In this document: in pieces, positions 21,651-33,416 of the stretch | Layout: every line of letters begins with the position of its first letter | How positions within the stretch are numbered: position 1 is the stretch's first letter | Assembly: GCF_020379485.1 (NCBI RefSeq) | Contig: NW_026016705.1 | Location: 21,398-85,397 of the forward strand | Direction of reading: 5' to 3' | Origin: Brassica napus | Lineage: Eukaryota > Streptophyta > Magnoliopsida > Brassicales > Brassicaceae | DNA: 64,000 bases | The notes under the pieces: model-generated | What the model was told of the DNA's origin: nothing | Databases searched by the model: none | The model's input: only the letters and a program-made list of their open reading frames with translations | Translations under genes and position numbers: made by a program

Positions 21651-24459
21651 CTGGTGATTCTCCACTACTTTATGTATCAAAATCAAGCTTCTTACATCGC
21701 GATTCATCCTGGTTTGATTAGAATGAGAAATATAAGCTGTCATATTCCCAAACAGGAAAACTGGGATCACCTGATTTGAAAGTGGGATAGCTTCTTCATC
21801 CTAACTCCTATGAGATTTATTCGACTTCCTGGTGATTATCCACTACTTTATGTATCAAAATCAAGCTTCTTACATCGCGATTCATCCTGGTTTGATTAGA
21901 ATGACAAAGAAGCTGTCATATTCCCAAACAGGAAAACTGGGATCACCTGATTTGAAAGTGGGATAGCTTCTTCATCCTAACTCCTATGAGATTTATTCAG
22001 CTTCCTGGTGATTCTCCACTACTTTATGTTTCAAAATCAAGCTTCTTACATCGCGATTCATCCTGGTTTGATTAGAATGACAAAGAAGCTGTCATATTCC
22101 CAAACAGGAAAACTGGGATCACCTGATTTGAAAGTGGGATAGCTTCTTCATCCTAACTCCTATGAGATTTATTCAGCTTCCTGGTGATTCTCCACTACTT
22201 TATGTATCAAAATCAAGCTTCTTACATCGCGATTCATCCTGGTTTGATTAGAATGACAAAGAAGCTGTCATATTCCCAAACAGGAAAACTGGGATCACCT
22301 GATTTGAAAGTGGGATAGCTTCTTCATCCTAACTCCTATGAGATTTATTCGACTTCCTGGTGATTCTCCACTACTTTATGTATCAAAATCAAGCTTCTTA
22401 CATCGCGATTCATCCTGGTTTGATTAGAATGACAAAGAAGCTGTCATATTCCCAAACAGGAAAACTGGGATCACCTGATTTGAAAGTGGGATAGCTTCTT
22501 CATCCTAACTCCTGTGAGATTTATTCGACTTCCTGGTGATTCTCCACTACTTTATGTTTCAAAATCAAGCTTCTTACATCGCGATTCATCCTGGTTTGAT
22601 TAGAATGACAAAGAAGCTGTCATATTCCCAAACAGGAAAACTGGGATCACCTGATTTGAAAGTGGGATAGCTTCTTCATCCTAACTCCTATGAGATTTAT
22701 TCGACTTCCTGGTGATTCTCCACTACTTTATGTATCAAAATCAAGCTTCTTACATCGCGATTCATCCTGGTTTGATTAGAATGACAAAGAAGCTGTCATA
22801 TTCCCAAACAGGAAAACTGGGATCACCTGATTTGAAAGTGGGATAGCTTCTTCATCCTAACTCCTATGAGATTTATTCGACTTCCTGGTGATTATCCACT
22901 ACTTTATGTATCAAAATCAAGCTTCTTACATCGCGATTCATCCTGGTTTGATTAGAATGACAAAGAAGCTGTCATATTCCCAAACAGGAAAACTGGGATC
23001 ACCTGATTTGAAAGTGGGATAGCTTCTTCATCCTAACTCCTATGAGATTTATTCAGCTTCCTGGTGATTCTCCACTACTTTATGTTTCAAAATCAAGCTT
23101 CTTACATCGCGATTCATCCTGGTTTGATTAGAATGACAAAGAAGCTGTCATATTCCCAAACAGGAAAACTGGGATCACCTGATTTGAAAGTGGGATAGCT
23201 TCTTCATCCTAACTCCTGTGAGATTTATTCGACTTCCTGGTGATTCTCCACTACTTTATGTATCAAAATCAAGCTTCTTACATCGCGATTCATCCTGGTT
23301 TGATTAGAATGACAAAGAAGCTGTCATATTCCCAAACAGGAAAACTGGGATCACCTGATTTGAAAGTGGGATAGCTTCTTCATCCTAACTCCTATGAGAT
23401 TTATTCGACTTCCTGGTGATTCTCCACTACTTTATGTATCAAAATCAAGCTTCTTACATCGCGATTCATCCTGGTTTGATTAGAATGACAAAGAAGCTGT
23501 CATATTCCCAAACAGGAAAACTGGGATCACCTGATTTGAAAGTGGGATAGCTTCTTCATCCTAACTCCTATGAGATTTATTCAGCTTCCTGGTGATTCTC
23601 CACTACTTTATGTTTCAAAATCAAGCTTCTTACATCGCGATTCATCCTGGTTTGATTAGAATGACAAAGAAGATGTCATATTCCCAAACAGGAAAACTGG
23701 GATCACCTGATTTGAAAGTGGGATAGCTTCTTCATCCTAACTCCTATGAGATTTATTCAGCTTCCTGGTGATTCTCCACTACTTTATGTATCAAAATCAA
23801 GCTTCTTACATCGCGATTCATCCTGGTTTGATTAGAATGACAAAGAAGCTGTCATATTCCCAAACAGGAAAACTGGGATCACCTGATTTGAAAGTGGGAT
23901 AGCTTCTTCATCCTAACTCCTATGAGATTTATTCGACTTCCTGGTGATTATCCACTACTTTATGTATCAAAATCAAGCTTCTTACATCGCGATTCATCCT
24001 GGTTTGATTAGAATGACAAAGAAGCTGTCATATTCCCAAACAGGAAAACTGGGATCACCTGATTTGAAAGTGGGATAGCTTCTTCATCCTAACTCCTATG
24101 AGATTTATTCAGCTTCCTGGTGATTCTCCACGAATTTATGTTTCAAAATCAAGCTTCTTACATCCCGATTCATCCTGGTTTGATTAGAATGACAAAGAAG
24201 CTGTCATATTCCCAAACAGGAAAACTGGGATCACCTGATTTGAAAGTGGGATAGCTTCTTCATCCTAACTCCTATGAGATTTATTCGACTTCCTGGTGAT
24301 TATCCACTACTTTATGTATCAAAATCAAGCTTCTTACATCGCGATTCATCCTGGTTTGATTAGAATGACAAAGAAGCTGTCATATTCCCAAACAGGAAAA
24401 CTGGGATCACCTGATTTGAAAGTAGGATAGCTTCTTCATCCTAACTCCTATGAGATTTA
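21651..24459. repeat. Centromeric satellite block A4 with six-unit higher order
   Basis: About 16 monomers. The GATTATCC variant appears at about 21836, 22892 and 23946, spacings near 6 x 176 bp. The unit after each has TATGTTTC, and another TATGTTTC unit occurs three monomers later in both complete periods. This suggests a six-monomer higher-order repeat of about 1.06 kb. One unit near 24130 is damaged (CGAATTTATG, CATCCCGATT). The block ends in ATTTA, the target copy of copia-3. Confidence 0.9.
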
Positions 24460-25017
24460 TATGACTTTAGAGTAATAAAGAGTAATCTGAGTGTTTAGAA
24501 TAGATTTGAGAGAGATTAGAGAAGAAACGAGTGTAGAGAGTAAGAGATTAGATCAAGAGTCTAAGAGAAATGCCATGGAGGCTAAGAATACTCAGAACTG
24601 TCTAATCTTATTAATGAGACTGAGTTACATATATATAGTGTCGAGATTAGGGCTTTACAATACAAGAGGATAAGCTAAAGCATGTGTAGTCAAAGAAGGG
24701 TGGAGCGCTTAGTTTAAAATGATCCAATGAGGTTCTCCACATGTGTAAGGCATCTAGGATCTTGGATAAGATCCCTTTTACCTTTCCAGCTGTGCCAGAC
24801 TGTCACGCCCAGCTTCTTCCTTTCCCTTAACGGTCACAACTCATCCTAAGCTTTGGGTAAAGCTTCTTCCCTTCAACCGAGTTACCCGGGTAAGTCTCTT
24901 TTACCTTTGGTCGAGTCTGGTCGATACAATCTGTACGGCCGGTACGGCCGGTACGGCCTGTACGGCCCGTCCGTACCAAACTCTCCCATGCTCTCCATTC
25001 CTTAGTTCTACACTTCC
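24460..25017 (-). repeat. Copia-3 3' LTR, distal part
   Basis: 558 bp including the GTACGG cluster at 24931-24977. Interrupted after CTTCC (25013-25017) by CRM-II; the uninterrupted LTR at 42593-43209 reads straight through this point. Confidence 0.9.
24931..24977 (-). repeat. GTACGG cluster in copia-3 LTR
   Basis: Several GGTACGGCC-type units ending in the inverted copy CCGTCCGTACC. The same cluster is at 43064-43110 in the other LTR and a related one is in copia-4. Confidence 0.78.
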
Positions 25018-25867
25018 TAATGAGATCCTAAGACCCTTCTCTGGATGGTTTGGATAGATCCTTGCATAAACGAATCAAAGACTCAAGTTTATCAAGGCTG
25101 TGGATCGAATGGTGACACAAGAGGCTGCGGAAAGGCTCCTTGATACTCCTAGACTTAGATCGGATATGACACACCTTTCTAAAGCCCTTGGGCGTTGGAT
25201 ATTACACGCCAACAGACTGGATACTACACACCAGACACTCTCTTAACTCGTGAAAGCAAGGGAGAAGAAAACACAAAGGTTTAAATGAAAGAAAACTTGA
25301 TAGATGCTAGGGTTGCCGAGTTACACATATATATAGTGAAAGGCTTGGAACAGGCTCCAAGCATTTCGAAATTAAAGGAACAGGCTCCTCCAATTAATGT
25401 AGAAGTAAAGACACAACTTAGATAGAGTTTTCGAAAATGAAAGACATAAATACTTAGAAATAAAGATAGCATAAGGTTCTTCATGTGGTTTGGTCCGAGA
25501 GTATCAACTAGGTGATAAGATAGCAAGACTATGGCCTCGTTAAAAACCTATCATTGCAAAACCCAATGGGACAAAAACAATGATAGGAAAAGAGCACACA
25601 TAGCTTGCTAGCCTAGATGATACTCAACTTGATGGTAAGATGGCTTGAATGGTGATAAGCGTATCTTGAAGTATCAAGCTTCCTCCAAGACATTCTTCTT
25701 GCTCCAAGGACTTCCTGATTAGTCCTCCAATAGCTTCTTTGAGTTTCCTAGCTCTGGCTCGAGTCATGGGACCTTTAGGAATGGTTAAGACCTCATCTTC
25801 TTCAGCTGGTTCATCTCTAAACTCGCCATCTCTATCTCCATCAGCTGGCTGGTCCATGATCATATCA
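25018..25867 (-). repeat. 3' LTR of CRM-II copy 1
   Basis: 850 bp, sense TGATATGATC ... CTCATTA. It contains the last codons of gag-pol (25624-25867) and the hairpin at 25547-25587. The polypurine tract (sense AAGAGGGAGGGGA) is at 25868-25880. Confidence 0.92.
25547..25587 (-). other. Conserved LTR hairpin (CRM-II, 3' LTR)
   Basis: Perfect 10-bp arms CCTATCATTG / CAATGATAGG around a loop with CCCATTGGG in sense orientation, 36 nt after the pol stop. Compared with CRM-I, both arms changed together (CTTTGG/CCAAAG to CATTG/CAATG). Confidence 0.75.
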
Positions 25868-28800
25868 TCCCCTCCCTCTTGAAAAGGATTTGACCTCAAA
25901 TCAGGTTCATCTGCAATAAAAGGGATCAAGTCAGTAACATTGAAGCTATTACTCACATCATACTTATCTTGGAGATCAATCTTGTAGGCATTGTTGCTGA
26001 TCTTCCTTGTGATCTCAAAAGGTCCATCAATTCTTGGCATAAGCTTTGACTTCCTCTCATTAGGAAACCTCTCTTTTCTCAAATGAACCCAAACTTTATC
26101 ACCCTCCTTAAAGACCATCTCACGCCTTCCTTTGTTGGCATGCTTGACATACTGCTTAGTTTTCTCTTCAATGTTGAGCCTAGCTTGCTCGTGAAGTTGT
26201 TTCACCATCTCTGCCTTCTTTTTGCCATCCAAACTGACCCTTTCACACTCAGGTAAAGGGATTAAATCCAAAGGAGAGGTGGGATTGAACCCATAAACAA
26301 TTTCAAAGGGTGAAAACTTAGAAGCAGAATGCACAGCATGATTATATGCAAATTCACAATGTGGCAGATAATCTTCCCAAGATTTCAGATTCTTTTTAAT
26401 GAATGCACGCAAGAGTGTTCCTAGAGTTCTATTAACTACTTCAGTCTGTCCATCAGTTTGCGGATGACAAGTAGTGGAGAACAACAACTTAGTGCCTAGC
26501 TTAGACCAAAGAGTTTTCCAAAAATAACTAAGAAACTTAGTATCCCTATCAGAAACTATGGTCCTAGGCATACCATGTAAACGCACAATCTCCTTAAAGA
26601 ACAGGTTAGCTACATGCAATGCATCATCAGTTTTATGACATGCTATGAAATGTGCCATTTTTGAGAACCTGTCAACAACAACAAAGATAGAATCCTTCCC
26701 AGTCCTAGTTCTAGGCAATCCAACAATGAAATCCATAGATATGTCATTCCAAGGATGATAAGGAATAGGGAGAGGAGTATACAAACCGTGAGACTGAACC
26801 TTAGACTTAGCTTGCTTGCAAGTTGCACATCTCTCACATAGTTTCTCCACATCACTTTTCATCCGAGGCCAAAAGAAATGATCCTGCAAGGTTTTAAGAG
26901 TCTTTGCAATACCAAAGTGACCCATGAGACTTCCTCCATGTGATTCCCTAACAAACAAATCTCTCAAAGAGCAATTAGGCACACACAGTCTATTATCATA
27001 AAAGAGGAATCCATCATGTCTAAAATAATGTCCAGCAGCAAATTTCTCACAAGAGTTATAAGCTTCTTTAAAATCTGGATCAGATTCATACATCTCTTTA
27101 ATCTGCTCAAAACCTAACAACTTAGCATCAAGAGTGTTTAAGAGAACATACCTTCGAGATAGTGCATCAGCAACTATGTTTTCTTTACCTTGTTTGTACT
27201 TGATGACATAAGGAAATGTCTCAATGAACTCAACCCACCTTGCGTGTCTTTTGCTGAGCTTGTTCTGTCCTTTCAAGTACTTGAGAGACTCATGATCCGT
27301 GTGTATCACAAACTCCTTGGGCCACAAGTAATGCTGCCAAGTCTGCAAAGCTCTCACCAAGGCATACAATTCCTTATCATAAGTTGCATAGTTGAGAGTG
27401 GCGCCTCCAAGCTTCTCACTGAAATAAGCTATGGGTCTCTTCTCCTGCATAAGAACAGCACCAATTCCAATTCCTGAGGCATCACATTCAATTTCAAACG
27501 TTTTATTGAAATCAGGAAGTATAAGAAGAGGGGCATTAGTAAGCTTCTCTTTTAGGCATTGAAAGGCAAGTTCTTGTGCTTCTCCCCATTTGAATCCAAC
27601 TTCTTTCTTGATCACCTCAGTCAATGGGGCTGCTATGGTGCTAAAGTCTTTCACAAACCGTCGGTAGAAGCCAGCAAGGCCGTGGAAGCTCCTTACTTCA
27701 CTTATAGTTTTTGGAATTGGCCATTCTTGAATTGCTCTCACTTTCTCCGGATCAACTTTAACCCCATCTGCACCCACAATAAAGCCTAAAAAGACCAAGT
27801 GATCCGTTCCAAAAGTACACTTCTTAAGGTTAGCAAAAAGAGATTCCTTTCTAAGCACATCAAGAACAGCTCTAAGATGTTCTATATGATCATTAAAGCT
27901 CTTACTGTATACAAGGATGTCATCAAAGTATACCACAACAAATATGCCAATGAATGATCTAAGAACATGATTCATTAATCTCATGAATGTACTAGGTGCA
28001 TTGGTTAATCCAAATGGCATGACTAACCACTCATATAGACCATGTTTAGTTTTGAATGCAGTTTTCCATTCATCTCCTTCTTTCATCCTAATCTGATGGT
28101 ATCCACTTTTCAAATCAATCTTAGAAAATATGCAAGAACCATGCAATTCATCAAGCATATCATCTAATCTAGGAATAGGATGGCGATACTTTACAGTGAT
28201 ATTGTTGATGGCTCTGCAGTCAACACACATGCGCCAGCTTCCATCTTTCTTGGGCACAAGTAGCACTGGCACAGCACAAGGACTCATGCTCTCTCGGATA
28301 TGCCCTTTCTCCATCAGTTCCTCCACTTGCCTTTGTAGTTCTTTGGTCTCCACCGGATTGGTTCTGTATGCTGGCCTATTGGGAAGTGTAGAACCGGGCA
28401 CAAAATCAATTTGGTGCTCAATCCCTCGCACTGGTGGTAGTCCATTGGGACTATCTTCTGGAAAAACATCTTGATATTCCTGTAAGAGATTGACAAGTTC
28501 ACTCGGATACTCCGGTGCAATGTTAGTAGTAGTCAAGAGGGATTCCTTATAGATAAACAAAAGGATAGGAAGATTAGAGCAGAGAGATCTTTTAACATCA
28601 CCAGACTTGGCATAGAAGTTTAGTTGCTTTGTTGATTCAGCGGGAAGATCTATCTCTTTCTTCTTTTGTAGCTGAAGCTGATCAATCTGAACTTCCTTAG
28701 GAGTCATAGGCACAAGAACTGTCTTTCTCCCTTTAAACTCAAAGGTGTGCTTGTTGGCATACCCATCATGTATCACACGTCTATCTGATTGCCACGGCCT

Positions 28801-30306
28801 TCCAAGGAGAATGTGTCCAGCTTCCATAGGCAACACATCACAAAGAATCTCATCTTCATATTTACCAATGGCTAAGGGAACCATAACCTGAGTAGATACT
28901 CTCATCTCGCCCTCTTCATTGAGCCATTGGAGTCTATATGGTTTAGGATGCTTTTGGACCCTTAAACCCAACTTTTTAACCATAGTCTCACTCGCAACGT
29001 TGACACAACTGCCTCCATCCACAATAAGACTACAGACCTTTCCTTGCACTAGACATCTAGTATAGAAGAGATTCTCTCTTTGCTCCATTTCTTCGGTCTT
29101 GCTTTGAAGACTCAAGGTTCTTCTAGCAACTAGCAACCTTCCAGCGACCGGATTGGCAACATACTCCTCTTCTGAACTGTGATCTTCTTCGGCCTCTGTC
29201 TCCTCATCAGCAGATTCATACTCTCCATTAGCATGAAGGATCATCACACGTTTATTGGTACACTCATTAGCATAGTGACCACGTCCTTGGCACTTAAAAC
29301 ACTTCACATCTCTTGCACGCGAGCTTGTAGCTTCCACTTTCCCCTTATCTTTGTTGTAGATGCTACTAGACTTGGCTTCTTCTTTTGGCTGTGGCTTGCT
29401 CTCCTTTTGATAGCTCGGTTTATCTTCCTTAGAGGTCTGGTATCTATTGGAACCATAGCTGCCACGCGCATGACTTCTTCTCTTAACTTGTTGTTCCACC
29501 AAGATAGCTTTGTGTAGCATCTCCTCTATTTCCAAGTAGTGTTGCATCTCCACTCTATCTTGTATCTCACGGTTGAGTCCACCAAGAAATCGTGCCATGG
29601 TTGCTTCACTGTCCTCAGATACACAAGCTCTTAGCATAAGCAACTCCATCTCTTGAAAGTATTCCTCTACAGACTTTGATCCTTGTGTGAGCAGTCTCAG
29701 CTTTTGATGAAGATCACGGTGATAATGGCTTGGTACAAACCTCTTGCGCATCACAGCTTTCATCTCTGCCCATGTTTCAATGGGAAATTCACCATTGCGC
29801 CTCTTGTTTGTAACCAACTGATCCCACCAGCTCAATGCATAGTCATTGAACTCGGTAGCAGCTACTTGAATCTTCTTAGTCTCTGAGTAATGCTGACAGT
29901 TGAAAACGAGTTCGATCTTCTTCTCCCACTCAAGATAGGCATCTGGATCAGCTTTACCATGGAAAGGAGGGATCTTAAGCTTTAATCCTGATAGCTCATT
30001 GCGTCTATGCCTCCGGCCCTCATGATCACGTCGAGATCTTCTACTGCTACGTCTTGAACCGGAGCTATGGCTACTTCTCTCATAGAAGTTATCAGTCTCT
30101 TCTGATCCAGCATGCTCACGCTGACCTTGTCTGTTTCTTCTTGGCTCATGTCTTGAACCAGATGCTTGTCCTTGCCCATCATGCGGTCTCTGATCATATT
30201 TCTCTTCCAGTAACTTCACCATCGCTTCCATCACTTGTTTGGTGATTGCTTCTTGCAGCAACCTATTCCTTCGCACAAAGGTTTCATCATCTTCCTCAGA
30301 CCCCAT
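25624..30306 (-). CDS. Gag-pol polyprotein of CRM-II copy 1, intact (1560 aa)
   Basis: Chromovirus polyprotein. ATG 30306 ([10 protein letters not shown]) matches the start of CRM-I ([10 protein letters not shown]); an upstream GTG frame is ignored. Approximate residues: Arg/Ser-rich N-terminus, Gag core 110-250, CCHC knuckle [14 protein letters not shown] at 339, protease DGGS at 429, RT YFDD at 795, RNase H ECDASG near 940, integrase zinc region (GHFGIAK, then CERCATCK) around 1125-1160, then catalytic D (ISMDF), D (SDRDTKF) and E (TEVVNR), and a C-terminal [13 protein letters not shown] motif. No chromodomain is visible. Instead a basic tail ([11 protein letters not shown]) continues into the LTR, as in the CRM clade, where this end is thought to steer integration to centromeric chromatin. 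No stop or frameshift was found. Confidence 0.94.
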   Translation of the reverse strand: MGSEEDDETFVRRNRLLQEAITKQVMEAMVKLLEEKYDQRPHDGQGQASGSRHEPRRNRQGQREHAGSEETDNFYERSSHSSGSRRSSRRSRRDHEGRRHRRNELSGLKLKIPPFHGKADPDAYLEWEKKIELVFNCQHYSETKKIQVAATEFNDYALSWWDQLVTNKRRNGEFPIETWAEMKAVMRKRFVPSHYHRDLHQKLRLLTQGSKSVEEYFQEMELLMLRACVSEDSEATMARFLGGLNREIQDRVEMQHYLEIEEMLHKAILVEQQVKRRSHARGSYGSNRYQTSKEDKPSYQKESKPQPKEEAKSSSIYNKDKGKVEATSSRARDVKCFKCQGRGHYANECTNKRVMILHANGEYESADEETEAEEDHSSEEEYVANPVAGRLLVARRTLSLQSKTEEMEQRENLFYTRCLVQGKVCSLIVDGGSCVNVASETMVKKLGLRVQKHPKPYRLQWLNEEGEMRVSTQVMVPLAIGKYEDEILCDVLPMEAGHILLGRPWQSDRRVIHDGYANKHTFEFKGRKTVLVPMTPKEVQIDQLQLQKKKEIDLPAESTKQLNFYAKSGDVKRSLCSNLPILLFIYKESLLTTTNIAPEYPSELVNLLQEYQDVFPEDSPNGLPPVRGIEHQIDFVPGSTLPNRPAYRTNPVETKELQRQVEELMEKGHIRESMSPCAVPVLLVPKKDGSWRMCVDCRAINNITVKYRHPIPRLDDMLDELHGSCIFSKIDLKSGYHQIRMKEGDEWKTAFKTKHGLYEWLVMPFGLTNAPSTFMRLMNHVLRSFIGIFVVVYFDDILVYSKSFNDHIEHLRAVLDVLRKESLFANLKKCTFGTDHLVFLGFIVGADGVKVDPEKVRAIQEWPIPKTISEVRSFHGLAGFYRRFVKDFSTIAAPLTEVIKKEVGFKWGEAQELAFQCLKEKLTNAPLLILPDFNKTFEIECDASGIGIGAVLMQEKRPIAYFSEKLGGATLNYATYDKELYALVRALQTWQHYLWPKEFVIHTDHESLKYLKGQNKLSKRHARWVEFIETFPYVIKYKQGKENIVADALSRRYVLLNTLDAKLLGFEQIKEMYESDPDFKEAYNSCEKFAAGHYFRHDGFLFYDNRLCVPNCSLRDLFVRESHGGSLMGHFGIAKTLKTLQDHFFWPRMKSDVEKLCERCATCKQAKSKVQSHGLYTPLPIPYHPWNDISMDFIVGLPRTRTGKDSIFVVVDRFSKMAHFIACHKTDDALHVANLFFKEIVRLHGMPRTIVSDRDTKFLSYFWKTLWSKLGTKLLFSTTCHPQTDGQTEVVNRTLGTLLRAFIKKNLKSWEDYLPHCEFAYNHAVHSASKFSPFEIVYGFNPTSPLDLIPLPECERVSLDGKKKAEMVKQLHEQARLNIEEKTKQYVKHANKGRREMVFKEGDKVWVHLRKERFPNERKSKLMPRIDGPFEITRKISNNAYKIDLQDKYDVSNSFNVTDLIPFIADEPDLRSNPFQEGGDDMIMDQPADGDRDGEFRDEPAEEDEVLTIPKGPMTRARARKLKEAIGGLIRKSLEQEECLGGSLILQDTLITIQAILPSS

Positions 30307-30803
30307 TGCTTCCTGATACACGAAAAACTTGAACCAGTAAGTAGTTCAAAAGAATTCAGAACTCAAGATTCAAATAAGGAAACAAGGTTTTCAAACAAAG
30401 CGGCAAATGAAGATACTTGATCAACACGCGACGATTTGAATTCTATCTTTCGAAATTGAAACACTAACAGATCAGATTCAACGGATGATGAAATGAGGTA
30501 ATCAAATCCTGATCTATGATCTTAACAACAGATCGAGTCACACAATCACAAGAAACTTTCGGATCAAGTAAAACGATAACGTAATCGACAAGAATGTGAA
30601 AAGGTTTTTGTTCAAAACTTGATCGAAATTCTTAGATCTATCAATATGAGATACGAAACAATCAGATCTAGCAATCCTGATAATGAAACAAGCAGATCAA
30701 ATGAGAATAAACACACAAGAACCGATTGATCAACAAAATATGAATCGACAAAGAGTAGATCTTAAGAAATCGCAAAAGAGAAATCGAAACTCCCCTTCCA
30801 GAG
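30307..30803 (-). other. Non-coding leader of CRM-II copy 1
   Basis: 497 bp between primer site and gag ATG, no reading frame of note. AT-rich with many GATC/AGATC words, like the CRM-I leader. Confidence 0.6.
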
Positions 30804-30816
30804 TGCTCTGATACCA
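30804..30816 (-). other. Primer-binding site of CRM-II copy 1
   Basis: Sense TGGTATCAGAGCA, 2 nt from the 5' LTR; initiator-Met tRNA type. Confidence 0.88.
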
Positions 30817-30818
30817 CT

Positions 30819-31668
30819 TAATGAGATCCTAGGACCCTTCTCTGGATGGTTTGGATAGATCCTTGCATAAACGAATCAAAGACTCAAGTTTATCAAGGCT
30901 GTGGATCGAATGGTGACACAAGAGGCTGCGGAAAGGCTCCTTGATACTCCTAGACTTAGATCGGATATGACACACCTTTCTAAAGCCCTTGGGCGTTGGA
31001 TATTACACACCAACAGACTGGATACTACACACCAGACACTCTCTTAACTCGTGAAAGCAAGGGAGAAGAAAACACAAAGGTTTAAATGAAAGAAAACTTG
31101 ATAGATGCTAGGGTTGCCGAGTTACACATATATATAGTGAAAGGCTTGGAACAGGCTCCAAGCATTTCGAAATTAAAGGAACAGGCTCCTCCAATTAATG
31201 TAGAAGTAAAGACACAACTTAGATAGAGTTTTCGAAAATGAAAGACATAAATACTTAGAAATAAAGATAGCATAAGGTTCTTCATGTGGTTTGGTCCGAG
31301 AGTATCAACTAGGTGATAAGCTAGCAAGACTATGGCCTCGTTAAAAACCTATCATTGCAAAACCCAATGGGACAAAAACAATGATAGGAAAAGAGCACAC
31401 ATAGCTTGCTAGCCTAGATGATACTCAACTTGATGGTAAGATGGCTTGAATGGTGATAAGCGTATCTTGAAGTATCAAGCTTCCTCCAAGACATTCTTCT
31501 TGCTCCAAGGACTTCCTGATTAGTCCTCCAATAGCTTCTTTGAGTTTCCTAGCTCTGGCTCGAGTCATGGGACCTTTAGGAATGGTTAAGACCTCATCTT
31601 CTTCAGCTGGTTCATCTCTAAACTCGCCATCTCTATCTCCATCAGCTGGCTGGTCCATGATCATATCA
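30819..31668 (-). repeat. 5' LTR of CRM-II copy 1
   Basis: 850 bp with a TATA-like TATATATA at 31129-31136, the conserved hairpin at 31348-31388 and a silent copy of the pol C-terminal codons at 31425-31664. Confidence 0.92.
31348..31388 (-). other. Conserved LTR hairpin (CRM-II, 5' LTR)
   Basis: Same 10-bp perfect stem and loop as in the 3' LTR of this element. Confidence 0.75.
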
Positions 31669-31673
31669 CTTCC

Positions 31674-31732
31674 TTATCTCTTCATGCCTTCAACCCCTCA
31701 TCTCTTCTCCTTATACTCAGCTCATCTTAACA
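31674..31732 (-). repeat. Copia-3 3' LTR, proximal part
   Basis: 59 bp completing the LTR after the CRM-II insertion; it ends at sense TGTTAAGATG, next to the polypurine tract (sense AAGATTGAGGGGGAG) at 31733-31747. Confidence 0.88.
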
Positions 31733-31799
31733 CTCCCCCTCAATCTTAGCTTTGTGAAAGTCTAAGATTGGACAGCCATGAGATCTTCCTCATTAAAAA

Positions 31800-31840
31800 C
31801 CTTACCAAGGAAAACCCATTGGGATAAAACCTTGATAAGG
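31800..31840 (-). other. Conserved hairpin in copia-3 3' UTR
   Basis: Sense arms CCTTATCAAGG / CCTTGGTAAGG, one U-G wobble at the same stem position as in copia-2 and copia-5, loop with CCCAATGGG. Confidence 0.72.
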
Positions 31841-31872
31841 AAAAAAGAGTAAAGACCTCATGACTTAGGGGA

Positions 31873-32710
31873 TCAGCTCCTTCTCTTACCAAGATCAATG
31901 AGTCCCAATCTAATGTGAATGGACTCCATTGTCTTTTGCCTTGCAGCCTTGGTGAACACATCCGCTAACTGATCTTCACTTCTAGTGTAGCATGGCAAGA
32001 TCACTCCTAGCACAATCATCTGCCTCACCTTGTGACAATCAACCTCAATGTGCTTGGTTCTCTCATGAAACACCGAGTTGGAGGCAATGTGAATGGCAGC
32101 TTGGTTATCACAATGCATTGTCATTGGCGTGGCTTGATCAATCTCCAAATGCTTCAAGATGCCCTTGATCCACACCAGCTCGTTGGTCAGCTTCAGCATA
32201 GCTCTATACTCGGCTTCTGCACTTGAGCAAGACACCACCTTCTGCTTCTTACTCTTCCAAGTAACCAAGTTGCCTCCAATGAATGTGCAATAGCCTGTGG
32301 TTGATCTCCTGTCTGCTCTATCACCAGCCCAATCCGCATCACAGTATCCAACCACTTCAGTGCTCCCATTGCAACCCATCCATACTCCTTGATCAGGTGA
32401 GCCGTTGAGGTACATCAAGATCCTCTCCACCATGCGCCAATGATGTTCCTTAGGCACTTGCATGTGTTGACTCACCTGATTCACAGCAAAGCAAATATCA
32501 GGTCTAGTTATGGTAAGGTAAATCAATTTACCAACTAGCTTTCTATAGAGTTTAGGATCCTGATAAGGTTTGCTGTCTTCAATCTCCCCCTCTCGTGGGA
32601 CTTTGTAGCCATCCTCCATAGGCATCCTTGCTGTCTTGCCTCCATAAGCACCTGCACCTTTCAAAAGATCAAGTGTATACTTCCTTTGGGACATGAACAA
32701 ACCTTCCTTG
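31873..32710 (-). pseudogene. Copia-3 pol, 3' part (end of RT and RNase H)
   Basis: Downstream part of the copia-3 frame, cut from its 5' part by copia-4 at the CCTTG target (32706-32710). Carries MSQRKYTLD, the RNase H block GYCDADWAGD and the VDCHKVRQ end, open to its natural stop. The upstream half is at 38711-42400. Confidence 0.9.
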
Positions 32711-33276
32711 TATGAGATTAAGAGATCTTTAGAGTGATTAGAATAAAGAGAGTGTTTAGGAAGTGATTAAGAGAAGTTTGTGAAAGATTAAGAGACTAGA
32801 AAGAGCCGTTTAGTGTCTAAGAGAAAACCATAGTCTAAGAGATTAGAGAGACTCGAACTGATTGATCTTATTAATGAGTGAGGTTACATATTTATATAGA
32901 AGGCATTAGGGTTTACAAGAGGCGAAATGGGCACTATTGAAGCATGTAGAGTCAAGGTTGCTTTCCGGATGATTGGATGGTAAGGCTCACACGCTTTGCC
33001 TCTTTACAGCCTGTTCCAGCCTGGCACGCTCTTCCCTTATCCACTCAACGGTCTGATCCCTTCTCCTTAAGTCCCCAAGGTAACACTCCCTTGTTACCGT
33101 TTCACTTGGTCGAGTTGGGTAAGTTTTGGTCGAGACCTTTGGTACGGACGGTACGGCCATGTACGGCCTTGTACGGACGTCCGTACCATTCACACCCAAA
33201 CCCCCTAAGCTTCTCCATCTCTTCTCCTCTTCAACTCCTCTTCTCTCCATACCAATATAATCAACTCAACTCAACA
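32711..33276 (-). repeat. 3' LTR of copia-4
   Basis: 566 bp, sense TGTTGAGTTG ... CTCATA. GTACGG cluster at 33141-33187. Polypurine tract (sense AAGCTTGAGGGGGAG) at 33277-33291. Confidence 0.93.
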
Positions 33277-33343
33277 CTCCCCCTCAAGCTTAGCTTTGTG
33301 AAAGCCTAAGCTTGGATAGCTATGAGATCTTCCTCATTAAAAA

Positions 33344-33384
33344 CCTTACCAAGGAAAACCCATTGGGATAAAACCTTGATAAGG
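33344..33384 (-). other. Conserved hairpin in copia-4 3' UTR
   Basis: Sense arms CCTTATCAAGG / CCTTGGTAAGG, CCCAATGGG loop, 32 nt after the pol stop at 33417. Confidence 0.72.
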
Positions 33385-33416
33385 GAAAAAGAGTAAAGAC
33401 CTCACAGCCAAGGGGA

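Larger units (their letters stand above)
25018..31668 (-). mobile_element. CRM-type Ty3/gypsy retrotransposon, CRM-II copy 1 (intact frame)
   Basis: 6651-bp element inserted in the 3' LTR of copia-3, target duplication CTTCC (25013-25017 and 31669-31673). LTRs of 850 bp differ at about three bases by eye. It has one uninterrupted gag-pol frame, primer site and polypurine tract. It is related to CRM-I but clearly a different family in Gag, leader and LTR. Confidence 0.94.

Noticed and set aside
32977..33309. 110-codon frame in the copia-4 LTR, repeated at 38411
   Set aside because: Antisense to the element and duplicated by the LTR; no domain or coding signal.
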